12,538 nt of DNA from CAYMUN01 sp964640775 (lineage in GTDB: Bacteria > Patescibacteriota > Saccharimonadia > Saccharimonadales > UBA4665), in assembly GCA_964640775.1 (NCBI GenBank), contig CAZXIT010000026.1, positions 1-12,538 on the forward strand, in the 5' to 3' direction. The position numbers were made by a program, and so were the translations under genes. The notes beneath the pieces were generated by a model. It made no database searches and was not told the origin of the DNA. It was given only the letters and a program-made list of their open reading frames with translations. Shown one piece after another: positions 1 through 6,789 of the stretch. Position 1 is the stretch's first letter. Each line of letters begins with the position of its first letter.

Positions 1-1596
1 TTAGGATTCCAGGGCTTCCTGCACCAGTACTTCGCGTTCGCTTTCCAGGTCGCTGGTAGCTTCATCCAATACCAGGATCGGCTTATCGTCCAAAAAGGCC
101 CGGGCAATGGCGATGCGCTGTCGCTGGCCGGCTGACAATTTGACGCCGCGCTCACCGACCAGGGCTTCGTACTGTTCGCCGATCTGTACGATAAATTCAT
201 GAGCGTGAGCCTGCTTGGCGGCGGCGATGACAGCGTCACGACTCACTTCGTGATCGGCGGCGTAGGCGATGTTTTCGGCGATGGTGCGGTGAAACAGACT
301 GGTGTCCTGAGGCACGTAGGCTACCTGTTGGGCTAGGTCATAGCTGGCTACATCATGGCCATCGAGTACAAACTGACCGCCAGCTACCGGATAGTAACCC
401 AGCAGCAATTTAGTCAATGTACTTTTACCGCTGCCACTTTTACCGACAATACCAATCTTCTCACCCTTTTTAATGGACAGATTAATGTCGCTTAAAACCG
501 GCTGGCCGGGATCGTCTGGATAAGCGAAACGTAAATCTTTCAGCCGGAGTGTTTTATCAAAGACCACCGCTTGTGATGCGCGGTACTCAGTCACCGCCTG
601 CTGTTTAATGATGTTGACTGGCCCAAACAGGTAGCTGTGGGCTTCTTCCATCCGAGCTAACCTCAAATTAAACTGCGAAAAGTGCCAGATCATTTCCCAA
701 ATGGTGGTCGAAAATAGCAGCACGGCCGACAAAAAGGTCGTCAGGTCGGCCAGCGAAATTTGGTGGTGCAAAAACAGATAGACGTTTAGTCCAATCGTGG
801 CGGGCCACATCAGGTAGCGGATAAAAAATCCCATCGAGCCCCAGAACACCACGTCCCAGATAAATGAAGTACGAGCGACCTTGATGTTGATCTCCTGCTC
901 GGCAGCGATGGTCCGGATCTCAGTGGCTTCTTTTTGAAATGACTTGACGTTGACGAAATTGGCGATAGCGTCGATGATTTTACCGTTTTTGGTGGAGCGA
1001 ACATCGGCCTGCTTTTTTTCGTAGCGAAAGCTATTGGTGACGGTGTGGCGACCGACGATCAGCATCAGTAGCAGGCCAAACGCAAATATCAGGCCGGTCT
1101 GCCAGTTAACGGCCGTCATGATAGCTACGACAGCTATCAGGCTGACGCTCTGGCCAGCGTAATCCCAAAAGATTTTTTCGGTGAAATCACGTAATTCTTG
1201 AGACAGGCTGGTGATATAGGACGAAATCTTGCCGGTAAACTTATCGACAAAGTAGGGGTAGGGTTTCTGGATGATATGCTGAAAGACGATGGTTTCGTAA
1301 TCGTAGCTGACGCGGTTGAGGGACTTCAAAAATAGCAGCTCGCTGGCATGCCACATGACATCATGAAAGACGCTGCAGGCTATCAAGATCCAGACGTACA
1401 TGACGGCCTGGTGACCTTCGATCGGGTGGGCCGCCAGGCTGCCGATCAGCTGTCCGATAAACACCGGGATGACCGCCAAAAATATGTCGGCAATCACGAA
1501 ACTGCCAAATACCAGTACGGCTGGCCATTTGTAGCGGCCTAAATGACTCAAGTAGGAACGCAACGAGTAGTAATTTTTAAGTTTATTCGTCTTCAT
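1..1596 (-). CDS. ABC exporter half-transporter, C-terminally truncated NBD
   Basis: This is a 531-residue fused membrane-ATPase subunit of an ABC exporter, probably partnering the gene just upstream to expel a drug, lipid or peptide. Membrane helices occupy about residues 25-310. The ATPase shows Walker A GKSGSGKST (385-393), Q-loop Gln430, signature LSAGQ (487-491) and Walker B ILVLDE (507-512). The D-loop reads SDLE rather than the usual SALD, and the protein stops 19 residues after the Walker B Glu. The partner has 82 residues there, so about 60 residues including the H-loop His are missing. The reading frame also opens further upstream, to 1695, but the ATG at 1596 is chosen because AGGAGG lies 8 nt before it and the family alignment begins there. 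It overlaps the upstream gene by 14 bp, which suggests translational coupling. The truncation may be a frameshift, a sequencing indel or a genuine degenerate site. Family confidence is high; substrate is unknown. Confidence 0.88.
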   Translation of the reverse strand: MKTNKLKNYYSLRSYLSHLGRYKWPAVLVFGSFVIADIFLAVIPVFIGQLIGSLAAHPIEGHQAVMYVWILIACSVFHDVMWHASELLFLKSLNRVSYDYETIVFQHIIQKPYPYFVDKFTGKISSYITSLSQELRDFTEKIFWDYAGQSVSLIAVVAIMTAVNWQTGLIFAFGLLLMLIVGRHTVTNSFRYEKKQADVRSTKNGKIIDAIANFVNVKSFQKEATEIRTIAAEQEINIKVARTSFIWDVVFWGSMGFFIRYLMWPATIGLNVYLFLHHQISLADLTTFLSAVLLFSTTIWEMIWHFSQFNLRLARMEEAHSYLFGPVNIIKQQAVTEYRASQAVVFDKTLRLKDLRFAYPDDPGQPVLSDINLSIKKGEKIGIVGKSGSGKSTLTKLLLGYYPVAGGQFVLDGHDVASYDLAQQVAYVPQDTSLFHRTIAENIAYAADHEVSRDAVIAAAKQAHAHEFIVQIGEQYEALVGERGVKLSAGQRQRIAIARAFLDDKPILVLDEATSDLESEREVLVQEALES

Positions 1597-3379
1597 TGAT
1601 GAAGCCTCCTGATTGGTGGGCCCAGAGCTTGGCGTAGGTGCCGTCTTTTTGCAGCAGTTCTTTGTGCGAGCCTTGCTCAACGACTTTGCCTTCATCGAGG
1701 ACGATGATGCGGTCCATCTTTTGGATAGTGCTTAGGCGATGGGCGATGACGATGGCGGTACGGTTTTCCATAAGCTTCCAAAGGGCATCTTGAATCAATA
1801 CCTCGCTCTCAGAATCAAGGGCTGAGGTAGCTTCGTCCAGTACCAGGATGGGCGCGTTTTTAAGCATTGCCCGGGCGATAGCCACGCGCTGCCGCTGACC
1901 GCCGGACAGCTTGACACCTCGCTCACCGACCATGGTTTCGTAAGCCTTTGGCAGCTTTTCGATGAACTCGTGGGCATTAGCCATCTTGGCTACGCCCTCG
2001 ATGACACGCTGATCAGCCGTCTGGTCGCCGTAGCCGATATTCTCAGCCAAGGTACGGTGAAACAGTATCGGTTCCTGAGAGACATAGGCGATGCGCGACC
2101 GCAGGTCGGCTTGCTTGATGGCCGTTATATCTTGGCCATCGATGGTGATCTCGCCGCTGTCAATGTCCATGAATCGCAGCAGCAATTTGGTAACGGTGGT
2201 CTTGCCGCCGCCGCTTGGTCCGACCAGGCCAACTTTTTCACCCGGCTTAACTTTTAAACTTAGGTTTTCAAACAGAGGCAGTACTTTATTTTCTGGATAG
2301 CCAAACGCTACGTCGTTGAATTTAATTTCGCCGCGGTGGATGTGAACTTTTTCAGGCTGGTCCGGTTCCTGAATTTCGGGTTTGATAGCCAGGATTTCGG
2401 TCATTTCGACGGCATCGCCAAAAGCACGGTTGGTATTGCGGATCAAACGGCTAAATTGCCACAGCTGGTTGGTAATGTTTTGGGTATAGCTGAGCACCAG
2501 GTATAGCAGGCTGGCGCTGGTGCCGAAGTTAGTGATAGCAATCAAACCGACAAGCAATGCCAGGATCTGGAAGCCATTGGTTTGGAATTGACTGAGAGCC
2601 TCGGACTTTAGTACTTCTATCGACAGCACCTTGTTGGCGCGAAACAAGTTGCCGGTGACACCCGCGAAACGCTTTGATTCGTAGTGCTCGCCGGCAAAAG
2701 CCCGGATAGTGCCCATGTTGGTAATACCATCGGCCAGCGCGGCAGTCTGTTTGCTTTCCAGGGCCGCCGCCGCAGCGTTAAACGGCAGCTGTTTGATGAT
2801 CCGGCGATACATCAGCACCAAATACGCGGCGATCAGTATCGTTAAAATCACGGCGCATTGCCAGGCGACAAAAGCCAGCACGCCGACAGCCACCACTATA
2901 ACGGTTATGCTGGGGATAACATTCCATATCAGGTCATCCATCAAGCGCTCATAGGAGTTGACGAATTTGTTGGTTTGCGAGACCAGGGCACCGCCAAAAC
3001 GGTCAGCGTGAAACCGCTGGCTTTGCGACTGGATATGGTCGTAGACATCATTTTGCATGTCGCGGCGGACTTTGATTTCAAACTGCCAGACAGAATAAGC
3101 TTGTAAGCGCCAAAAAATAATGCCAGCCAGCATGGCCAGGCTAAATAGTCCAAAATCCATCGTAAACATCGAAAAATGAAGCGCGCTGTGATGGGCATAG
3201 GCAAACTGCAGCTTGCTAAAAACATGCGCCACAATGAGGGGCGGGATCATACTCTGCGTAACGACGGCAAAAAAGGCGCCGAGCGAACCTACCGTGAATG
3301 CGGGGAGATAGCGACGGGTATAGCGCCAGTACAGCTGAACTGTCTGGCGGGTGGTGGAAGTGGTTTTTATGATATTCAT
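1583..3379 (-). CDS. ABC exporter half-transporter, complete
   Basis: This 598-residue subunit has an exporter-type membrane domain (about residues 20-320) followed by a full ATPase domain. Visible motifs are Walker A GPSGGGKT (387-394), Q-loop Gln435, signature LSGGQ (491-495), Walker B ILVLDE (511-516), D-loop SALD (519-522) and H-loop His547 in IAHRLST. All catalytic residues are present, so one competent ATP site is expected. It most resembles the MsbA/LmrA/BmrCD multidrug and lipid exporter class. The start at 3379 follows AGGAGG by 9 nt, and that SD lies in a 6-bp hairpin. Its end overlaps the second half-transporter gene by 14 bp, which argues for a heterodimer made from one mRNA. The substrate cannot be read from the sequence. 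Confidence 0.93.
   Translation of the reverse strand: MNIIKTTSTTRQTVQLYWRYTRRYLPAFTVGSLGAFFAVVTQSMIPPLIVAHVFSKLQFAYAHHSALHFSMFTMDFGLFSLAMLAGIIFWRLQAYSVWQFEIKVRRDMQNDVYDHIQSQSQRFHADRFGGALVSQTNKFVNSYERLMDDLIWNVIPSITVIVVAVGVLAFVAWQCAVILTILIAAYLVLMYRRIIKQLPFNAAAAALESKQTAALADGITNMGTIRAFAGEHYESKRFAGVTGNLFRANKVLSIEVLKSEALSQFQTNGFQILALLVGLIAITNFGTSASLLYLVLSYTQNITNQLWQFSRLIRNTNRAFGDAVEMTEILAIKPEIQEPDQPEKVHIHRGEIKFNDVAFGYPENKVLPLFENLSLKVKPGEKVGLVGPSGGGKTTVTKLLLRFMDIDSGEITIDGQDITAIKQADLRSRIAYVSQEPILFHRTLAENIGYGDQTADQRVIEGVAKMANAHEFIEKLPKAYETMVGERGVKLSGGQRQRVAIARAMLKNAPILVLDEATSALDSESEVLIQDALWKLMENRTAIVIAHRLSTIQKMDRIIVLDEGKVVEQGSHKELLQKDGTYAKLWAHQSGGFINEDE
1605..1610 (-). promoter_or_regulatory. Shine-Dalgarno that fixes the start of the second ABC gene
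   Basis: On the minus strand AGGAGG lies 8 nt before the ATG at 1596, inside the last codons of the upstream exporter gene. It selects this ATG over the upstream in-frame ATG at 1695, and places translation re-initiation next to the upstream stop codon. Confidence 0.8.
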
Positions 3380-3383
3380 AGCG

Positions 3384-3401
3384 CGCTACCTCCTAGTAGC
3401 G
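3384..3401 (-). promoter_or_regulatory. Hairpin presenting the SD of the ABC exporter gene
   Basis: Read on the minus strand, CGCTAC and GTAGCG form a perfect 6-bp stem around the 6-nt loop TAGGAG. The SD AGGAGG occupies most of the loop and the first base of the 3' stem. The ATG follows 9 nt after the SD. In RNA this could modulate ribosome access to the first exporter gene. The pairing is seen directly; a regulatory role is inference. Confidence 0.45.
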
Positions 3402-3480
3402 GCTTAACGTAGTAATGTGTAAAGGTTTGAAGTGTTTATTAGGGTGTGAATCTTGATTAAAGAATTCGAAAGTCGAGAGT

Positions 3481-3534
3481 TTAGCCGGCCGTGAAGGTGG
3501 CATAGCCTGACTGTGGTGTGGAAATAGTGTACAT
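3481..3534 (-). CDS. Putative 17-aa leader peptide of the ABC exporter operon
   Basis: A short minus-strand frame starts with ATG at 3534, encodes MYTISTPQSGYATFTAG and ends with TAA at 3481. GGAGG (3543-3547) lies 8 nt before the ATG, an SD as good as those of the exporter genes. The stop is about 100 nt before the first exporter ATG. Translated leader peptides are known to control some ABC multidrug exporters through ribosome stalling (for example bmrB ahead of bmrCD in Bacillus subtilis). This peptide has no homology that I recognise. No T-tract terminator is seen between it and the exporter, so control of translation seems likelier than transcriptional attenuation. The reading is tentative because the frame is very short. 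Confidence 0.35.
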   Translation of the reverse strand: MYTISTPQSGYATFTAG

Positions 3535-3580
3535 TTTTGCCGCCTCCGGATTATTCATATGTTAGTCAAAACCTATGAAG

Positions 3581-3610
3581 TTGCTAATATAGTGCTTCTC
3601 ATCTTATACT
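3581..3610 (+). promoter_or_regulatory. Sigma70-type promoter for the tail-anchored protein gene
   Basis: TTGCTA (3581-3586) is followed after 18 bp by TATACT (3605-3610). The predicted RNA start near 3617 leaves a leader of about 18 nt before the ATG at 3635. No SD is seen in it. Confidence 0.55.
3586..3591 (-). promoter_or_regulatory. Candidate -10 box for the ABC exporter operon
   Basis: TATATT on the minus strand matches 5 of 6 -10 consensus bases. It would start an RNA near 3579, about 45 nt before the putative leader peptide ATG. The best -35 (TTTAGT, 16-bp spacer) is weak. It overlaps the plus-strand promoter of the divergent gene. Confidence 0.27.
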
Positions 3611-3634
3611 AAAGTGTTAATGAATGCAAATTAA

Positions 3635-4333
3635 ATGGAAAATAGGCATTACACAAACGAAACCGACGAAAGTGACGTTTCGGCCAGAAAATCCCGCAAG
3701 TATAACGCGGGCAACCTTGGTTTTGTAGCCGCTGCATCAGAAAAAAGCCGCCAGCCTGCCCTCGAAGCTAATCAGCTCCACGCTCCGCATAAACGTCAAG
3801 AACATATCGGCCACATGCTAGTTACGGCTGAAGTGCGGCCAGCCGCAGCCGTCAGCGAACAAAAGGCTGCGACCATGAGCCGTGTCGAGCTGTTGAGTCT
3901 CAGTGAAACGATTATGGTCAACGGTAGCAGCTTGCGCCAAATTTTTGAAAGCCACCTAATTGGCGAGCACGGTTTGAGGCGTTTAATAGCCGAATATGCT
4001 CGCGGCGGCGACCTTAAAAAAGCCCTGCGCCAAGAAGTCATCGAGCGTGAAATTGATTTTGAGCGCGATCCGGCGATGCGCGACCTGCCGCTGCAAGCCG
4101 CAGCACCTCTCAGCGGCAGCGGCAAGGCAGCACTCAATACTTTGCTAAAGCAGGCAGCCGCCAGCATCCCAGCCGCCCAGGAAGAAGCGGCCTTCTTTAA
4201 AGCCCGGGCGCGTTACGATGCCGTACAGCAGTCGCAGCGCCAAAAACAGCGCCGGGCGATTGATATAGCTATGACAGCAGCCATCACCGTGCTTGTTGTA
4301 GTGGTAATTTTTCTGTTTATCAGGGGCAATTAA
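3635..4333 (+). CDS. Tail-anchored membrane protein of unknown function
   Basis: This 232-residue protein matches no family that I can name. The N-terminal 80 residues are polar and low in structure. Residues 80-145 form a charged helical core (SRVELLSLSETI, then LRQIFESHLIGEHGLRRLI, then DLKKALRQEVIEREIDFERDP) that looks like a conserved domain. An Ala-rich linker and a basic stretch (about 190-207) follow, then one hydrophobic helix (208-229), ending two residues before the C-terminus. This predicts a tail-anchored protein with its bulk in the cytoplasm. The ATG at 3635 is directly preceded by an in-frame TAA, so no longer ATG, GTG or TTG start exists in this frame. It has its own promoter and is divergent from the exporter operon. 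The -10 box for trhO lies just beyond its stop. Confidence 0.8.
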   Translation: MENRHYTNETDESDVSARKSRKYNAGNLGFVAAASEKSRQPALEANQLHAPHKRQEHIGHMLVTAEVRPAAAVSEQKAATMSRVELLSLSETIMVNGSSLRQIFESHLIGEHGLRRLIAEYARGGDLKKALRQEVIEREIDFERDPAMRDLPLQAAAPLSGSGKAALNTLLKQAAASIPAAQEEAAFFKARARYDAVQQSQRQKQRRAIDIAMTAAITVLVVVVIFLFIRGN

Positions 4334-4337
4334 CCGG

Positions 4338-4343
4338 TATACT
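4338..4343 (+). promoter_or_regulatory. -10 box directly before trhO (leaderless start)
   Basis: TATACT ends 6 nt before the trhO ATG, so a normal start distance would put the first RNA base at or beside the A of the ATG. The -35 region is weak, and no SD precedes the gene. Confidence 0.5.
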
Positions 4344-4349
4344 AGAACC

Positions 4350-5231
4350 ATGCAGAAAACGATTCTCTACTATACGTTTGCTCCTGTCGGCGATCCGGAA
4401 GCTGTCAGGTTGTGGCAGTACGCCCTGGCTGAAAAGCTGCAGCTGCGCGGGCGGATCATTATTGCCGATCATGGCATTAACGGCACGCTTGGCGGCGATA
4501 TCAAATCACTCAAAGCCTACGTCAAAGAGACCAAAACCTACCAGGCTTTTAAAAATATCAGTTTTAAATGGAGTGACGGCAGCCGTGAAGACTTCCCGCG
4601 GCTCAGCGTCAAGGTCCGGCCGGAAATTGTCACCTTTGGCGTAGCCGATGCCATCAGTGTTGACCAGCATGGCATCATTGGCGGCGGGCAGCACCTCAAG
4701 CCAAAACAAGTCCATGAGCTCGTGGCCGAGCACGGCAATGAAGTCGTATTTTTTGATGGGCGCAATGCCTACGAGGCGGCAGTCGGCAGGTTTAAGAATG
4801 CCGTTGTACCAGATGTCGCGCATACCCGTGATTTCGCCGCCGAATTGCAGGATCCTAAATACGACGTCATTAAAAATAAACCGGTCGTCACCTACTGTAC
4901 CGGTGGTATCCGCTGTGAAGTCCTCAGCCTGCTGATGAAGCAAAATGGTTTCCAAGATGTCTATCAGATCGATGGCGGCATAGTGAAGTACGGCGAGGAA
5001 TATGGCGATGACGGCTACTGGGAAGGCTCACTGTATCTGTTTGACAAGCGTATGGGCACTAAGTTTTCGGAGCGCGGCCGTGACATCGGCAGCTGCAGCC
5101 ATTGCGGCACCAGCACCAGCAATTACGAGAACTGTGCCAACAAAGCCTGCAATGACCTCGTCCTGATTTGTGAGAATTGTGCGGCCAGCCTTCAGTATTG
5201 CACCGCCCACACTAAGAGCACGGTACGCTAG
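4350..5231 (+). CDS. trhO: tRNA uridine-34 hydroxylase TrhO (rhodanese family)
   Basis: TrhO (YceA family) hydroxylates uridine 34 of certain tRNAs to 5-hydroxyuridine using O2, the first step toward wobble modifications. The 293-residue protein has an N-terminal alpha/beta domain (about 1-95), a rhodanese domain with the active-site loop CTGGIRC (183-189, catalytic Cys183), and a Cys-rich C-terminus with Cys249, Cys252, Cys262, Cys267, Cys274, Cys277 and Cys284. This order is typical of the family. The first ATG lies right after a -10 box and has no SD, so translation is probably leaderless. uvrC follows after 5 bp and probably shares its transcript. An O2-using enzyme is noteworthy if the host is a largely fermentative symbiont. 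The name rests on family motifs and could be tested by phylogeny. Confidence 0.9.
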   Translation: MQKTILYYTFAPVGDPEAVRLWQYALAEKLQLRGRIIIADHGINGTLGGDIKSLKAYVKETKTYQAFKNISFKWSDGSREDFPRLSVKVRPEIVTFGVADAISVDQHGIIGGGQHLKPKQVHELVAEHGNEVVFFDGRNAYEAAVGRFKNAVVPDVAHTRDFAAELQDPKYDVIKNKPVVTYCTGGIRCEVLSLLMKQNGFQDVYQIDGGIVKYGEEYGDDGYWEGSLYLFDKRMGTKFSERGRDIGSCSHCGTSTSNYENCANKACNDLVLICENCAASLQYCTAHTKSTVR

Positions 5232-5236
5232 GGTAC

Positions 5237-6727
5237 GTGAACGAGCCGCTAAAAGCTAAGCTAACGGAGCTGCCCAAAGAGCCAGGTGTTTATTTTCACA
5301 AGGACGCTGCGGGCGCTATTATCTATGTCGGCAAGGCGGCGGTACTGCGCAATCGAGTGCGCCAGTATTTTCAGGTGTCGCGCGGCCGCGACCCCAAAAC
5401 GGAAGCTTTGGTAAGCGAAATTGCTGACATCGATTGGATGGTTGTGGACAGCGAGCTGGAAGCGCTGTTTTTAGAGGCTGAGATGATCCGGCGCTACATG
5501 CCTCGCTACAACATCCTGCTGCGCGACGACAAAGCCCTCAGCTATATCCGTATTGATTACGACAGCGACTACCCGACGGTCAGCACTACCAGGCGCCCGC
5601 TTGATGACGGCGCCCGCTACTTCGGCCCATATTTTAGTACCTACGCCGTGCGCCAATCGCTGAAACTCTTGCGCCGGCCGTTTCCGTTTGCCACCAAGCG
5701 CACCCCGGGGCAAAAACGCGCCACGCTGCACTATCACCTCGGCTTGGACCCAGGACTGGAGGAGGGCAAAACCAGCCTGGAAGACTACCGCGCTAATTTG
5801 CGAAAGCTCATCGCCATCATCCAGGGCCGCCGCAAAACAATCGTCAAAGAGTTAGAAGCTGATATGAAGCGAGCCGCCAAGGCTCAGGACTTTGAGCAGG
5901 CGGCTCGCGTCCGCAATCAATTATTTGCCTTGCAGGGCCTCAACAAACAAGTAATTTTCAGTGATAAAGAATTCCTCGATATCAGTAAAGACCACGCGCT
6001 TAATGAATTAGTTAACTTGTTAAGTATCGAACAATACCCGCTGCGGATCGAGGGTTATGACATCAGCCATATGCAGGGCACCGATGTGGTGGCTAGTATG
6101 GTGGTCTTTACCAACGGTGTCAGCAACAAAGCCGAATATCGGAAATTCAAAACCAAAATTAACCAGAATAATGATTTCTACAATATGCATGAAACGCTCA
6201 AAAGGCGCTTGAGCGAAAAAAACCGCAAAGCCTGGGGGCTGCCGGATTTAGTACTAATTGATGGCGGGAAAGGCCAGCTGGACGCGGCTATCCAGGCCCG
6301 TGACGAACAGGACTGCGCCCAAATTCCCTTTATCGGTCTCGCCAAACGCGAGGAGCAGATCGTTATTCATAAAACCAAATCCGGTCTGACGCTCAATTCT
6401 CAAATTCTTCATGACCTGGGCGGTTTCGTGGCGGAAAGCGAGGATTTCTTGCTCGTTAATGTGCCGCACAGTACCAATCTGGTGAAACTGCTGCAGCGTA
6501 TCCGCGACGAATCGCATCGCTTTGCCGTCAGCTATCACTCCGTGCTTAAAGTAAAACGCCAGACTGCCTCGCTGCTTGATGACATTCCTGGAGTTGGCCC
6601 GGCGACCCGCAAAAAACTGCTGAAAACCTTTGGCTCGGTCCGCGGCTTAACACAGGCTTCCGAGGCTGAAATAGCTCAGCTGGTCGGCGTCAAAAAAGCC
6701 CGGCTCATCAAACAGGCAGCCGGCTAG
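5237..6727 (+). CDS. uvrC: Excinuclease ABC subunit C, shortened form
   Basis: UvrC makes both incisions around DNA damage in nucleotide excision repair with UvrA and UvrB. The order is GIY-YIG nuclease (GVY at 17-19, YVG at 30-32), UVR motif for UvrB contact (about 201-236), RNase H-like nuclease with Asp275 in GYDISH, Asp313, Asp342 in LIDGGKGQ and a His at 427 or 434, then paired HhH motifs (about 445-496). At 496 residues it is about 110 shorter than the E. coli protein. Only about 40 residues separate UVR from the first nuclease Asp, where E. coli has about 160. The Cys-rich Fe-S stretch (about 150-175) has no cysteine. The start is GTG at 5237, with AGGG just upstream. The nuclease residues are intact, so activity is expected. 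Confidence 0.94.
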   Translation: MNEPLKAKLTELPKEPGVYFHKDAAGAIIYVGKAAVLRNRVRQYFQVSRGRDPKTEALVSEIADIDWMVVDSELEALFLEAEMIRRYMPRYNILLRDDKALSYIRIDYDSDYPTVSTTRRPLDDGARYFGPYFSTYAVRQSLKLLRRPFPFATKRTPGQKRATLHYHLGLDPGLEEGKTSLEDYRANLRKLIAIIQGRRKTIVKELEADMKRAAKAQDFEQAARVRNQLFALQGLNKQVIFSDKEFLDISKDHALNELVNLLSIEQYPLRIEGYDISHMQGTDVVASMVVFTNGVSNKAEYRKFKTKINQNNDFYNMHETLKRRLSEKNRKAWGLPDLVLIDGGKGQLDAAIQARDEQDCAQIPFIGLAKREEQIVIHKTKSGLTLNSQILHDLGGFVAESEDFLLVNVPHSTNLVKLLQRIRDESHRFAVSYHSVLKVKRQTASLLDDIPGVGPATRKKLLKTFGSVRGLTQASEAEIAQLVGVKKARLIKQAAG

Positions 6728-6768
6728 TGCGCGAGTATGTTCGGGCAGGGCTTATCAGAAATCTAATT

Positions 6769-6777
6769 TGCTATACT
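6769..6777 (+). promoter_or_regulatory. Extended -10 promoter for pepP
   Basis: TGCTATACT combines the extended TGn element with a 5-of-6 -10 hexamer, ending 12 nt before the ATG at 6790. The -35 region is poor, as extended -10 promoters allow. The leader would be only about 5-6 nt, with no SD. Confidence 0.55.
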
Positions 6778-6789
6778 GAGTAATTACTT

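Noticed and set aside
1597..1695. N-terminal extension of the truncated ABC gene from an ATG at 1695
   Set aside because: The extra 33 residues are read out of frame through the end of the upstream exporter gene and have no family similarity. The ATG at 1596 has AGGAGG at 8 nt.
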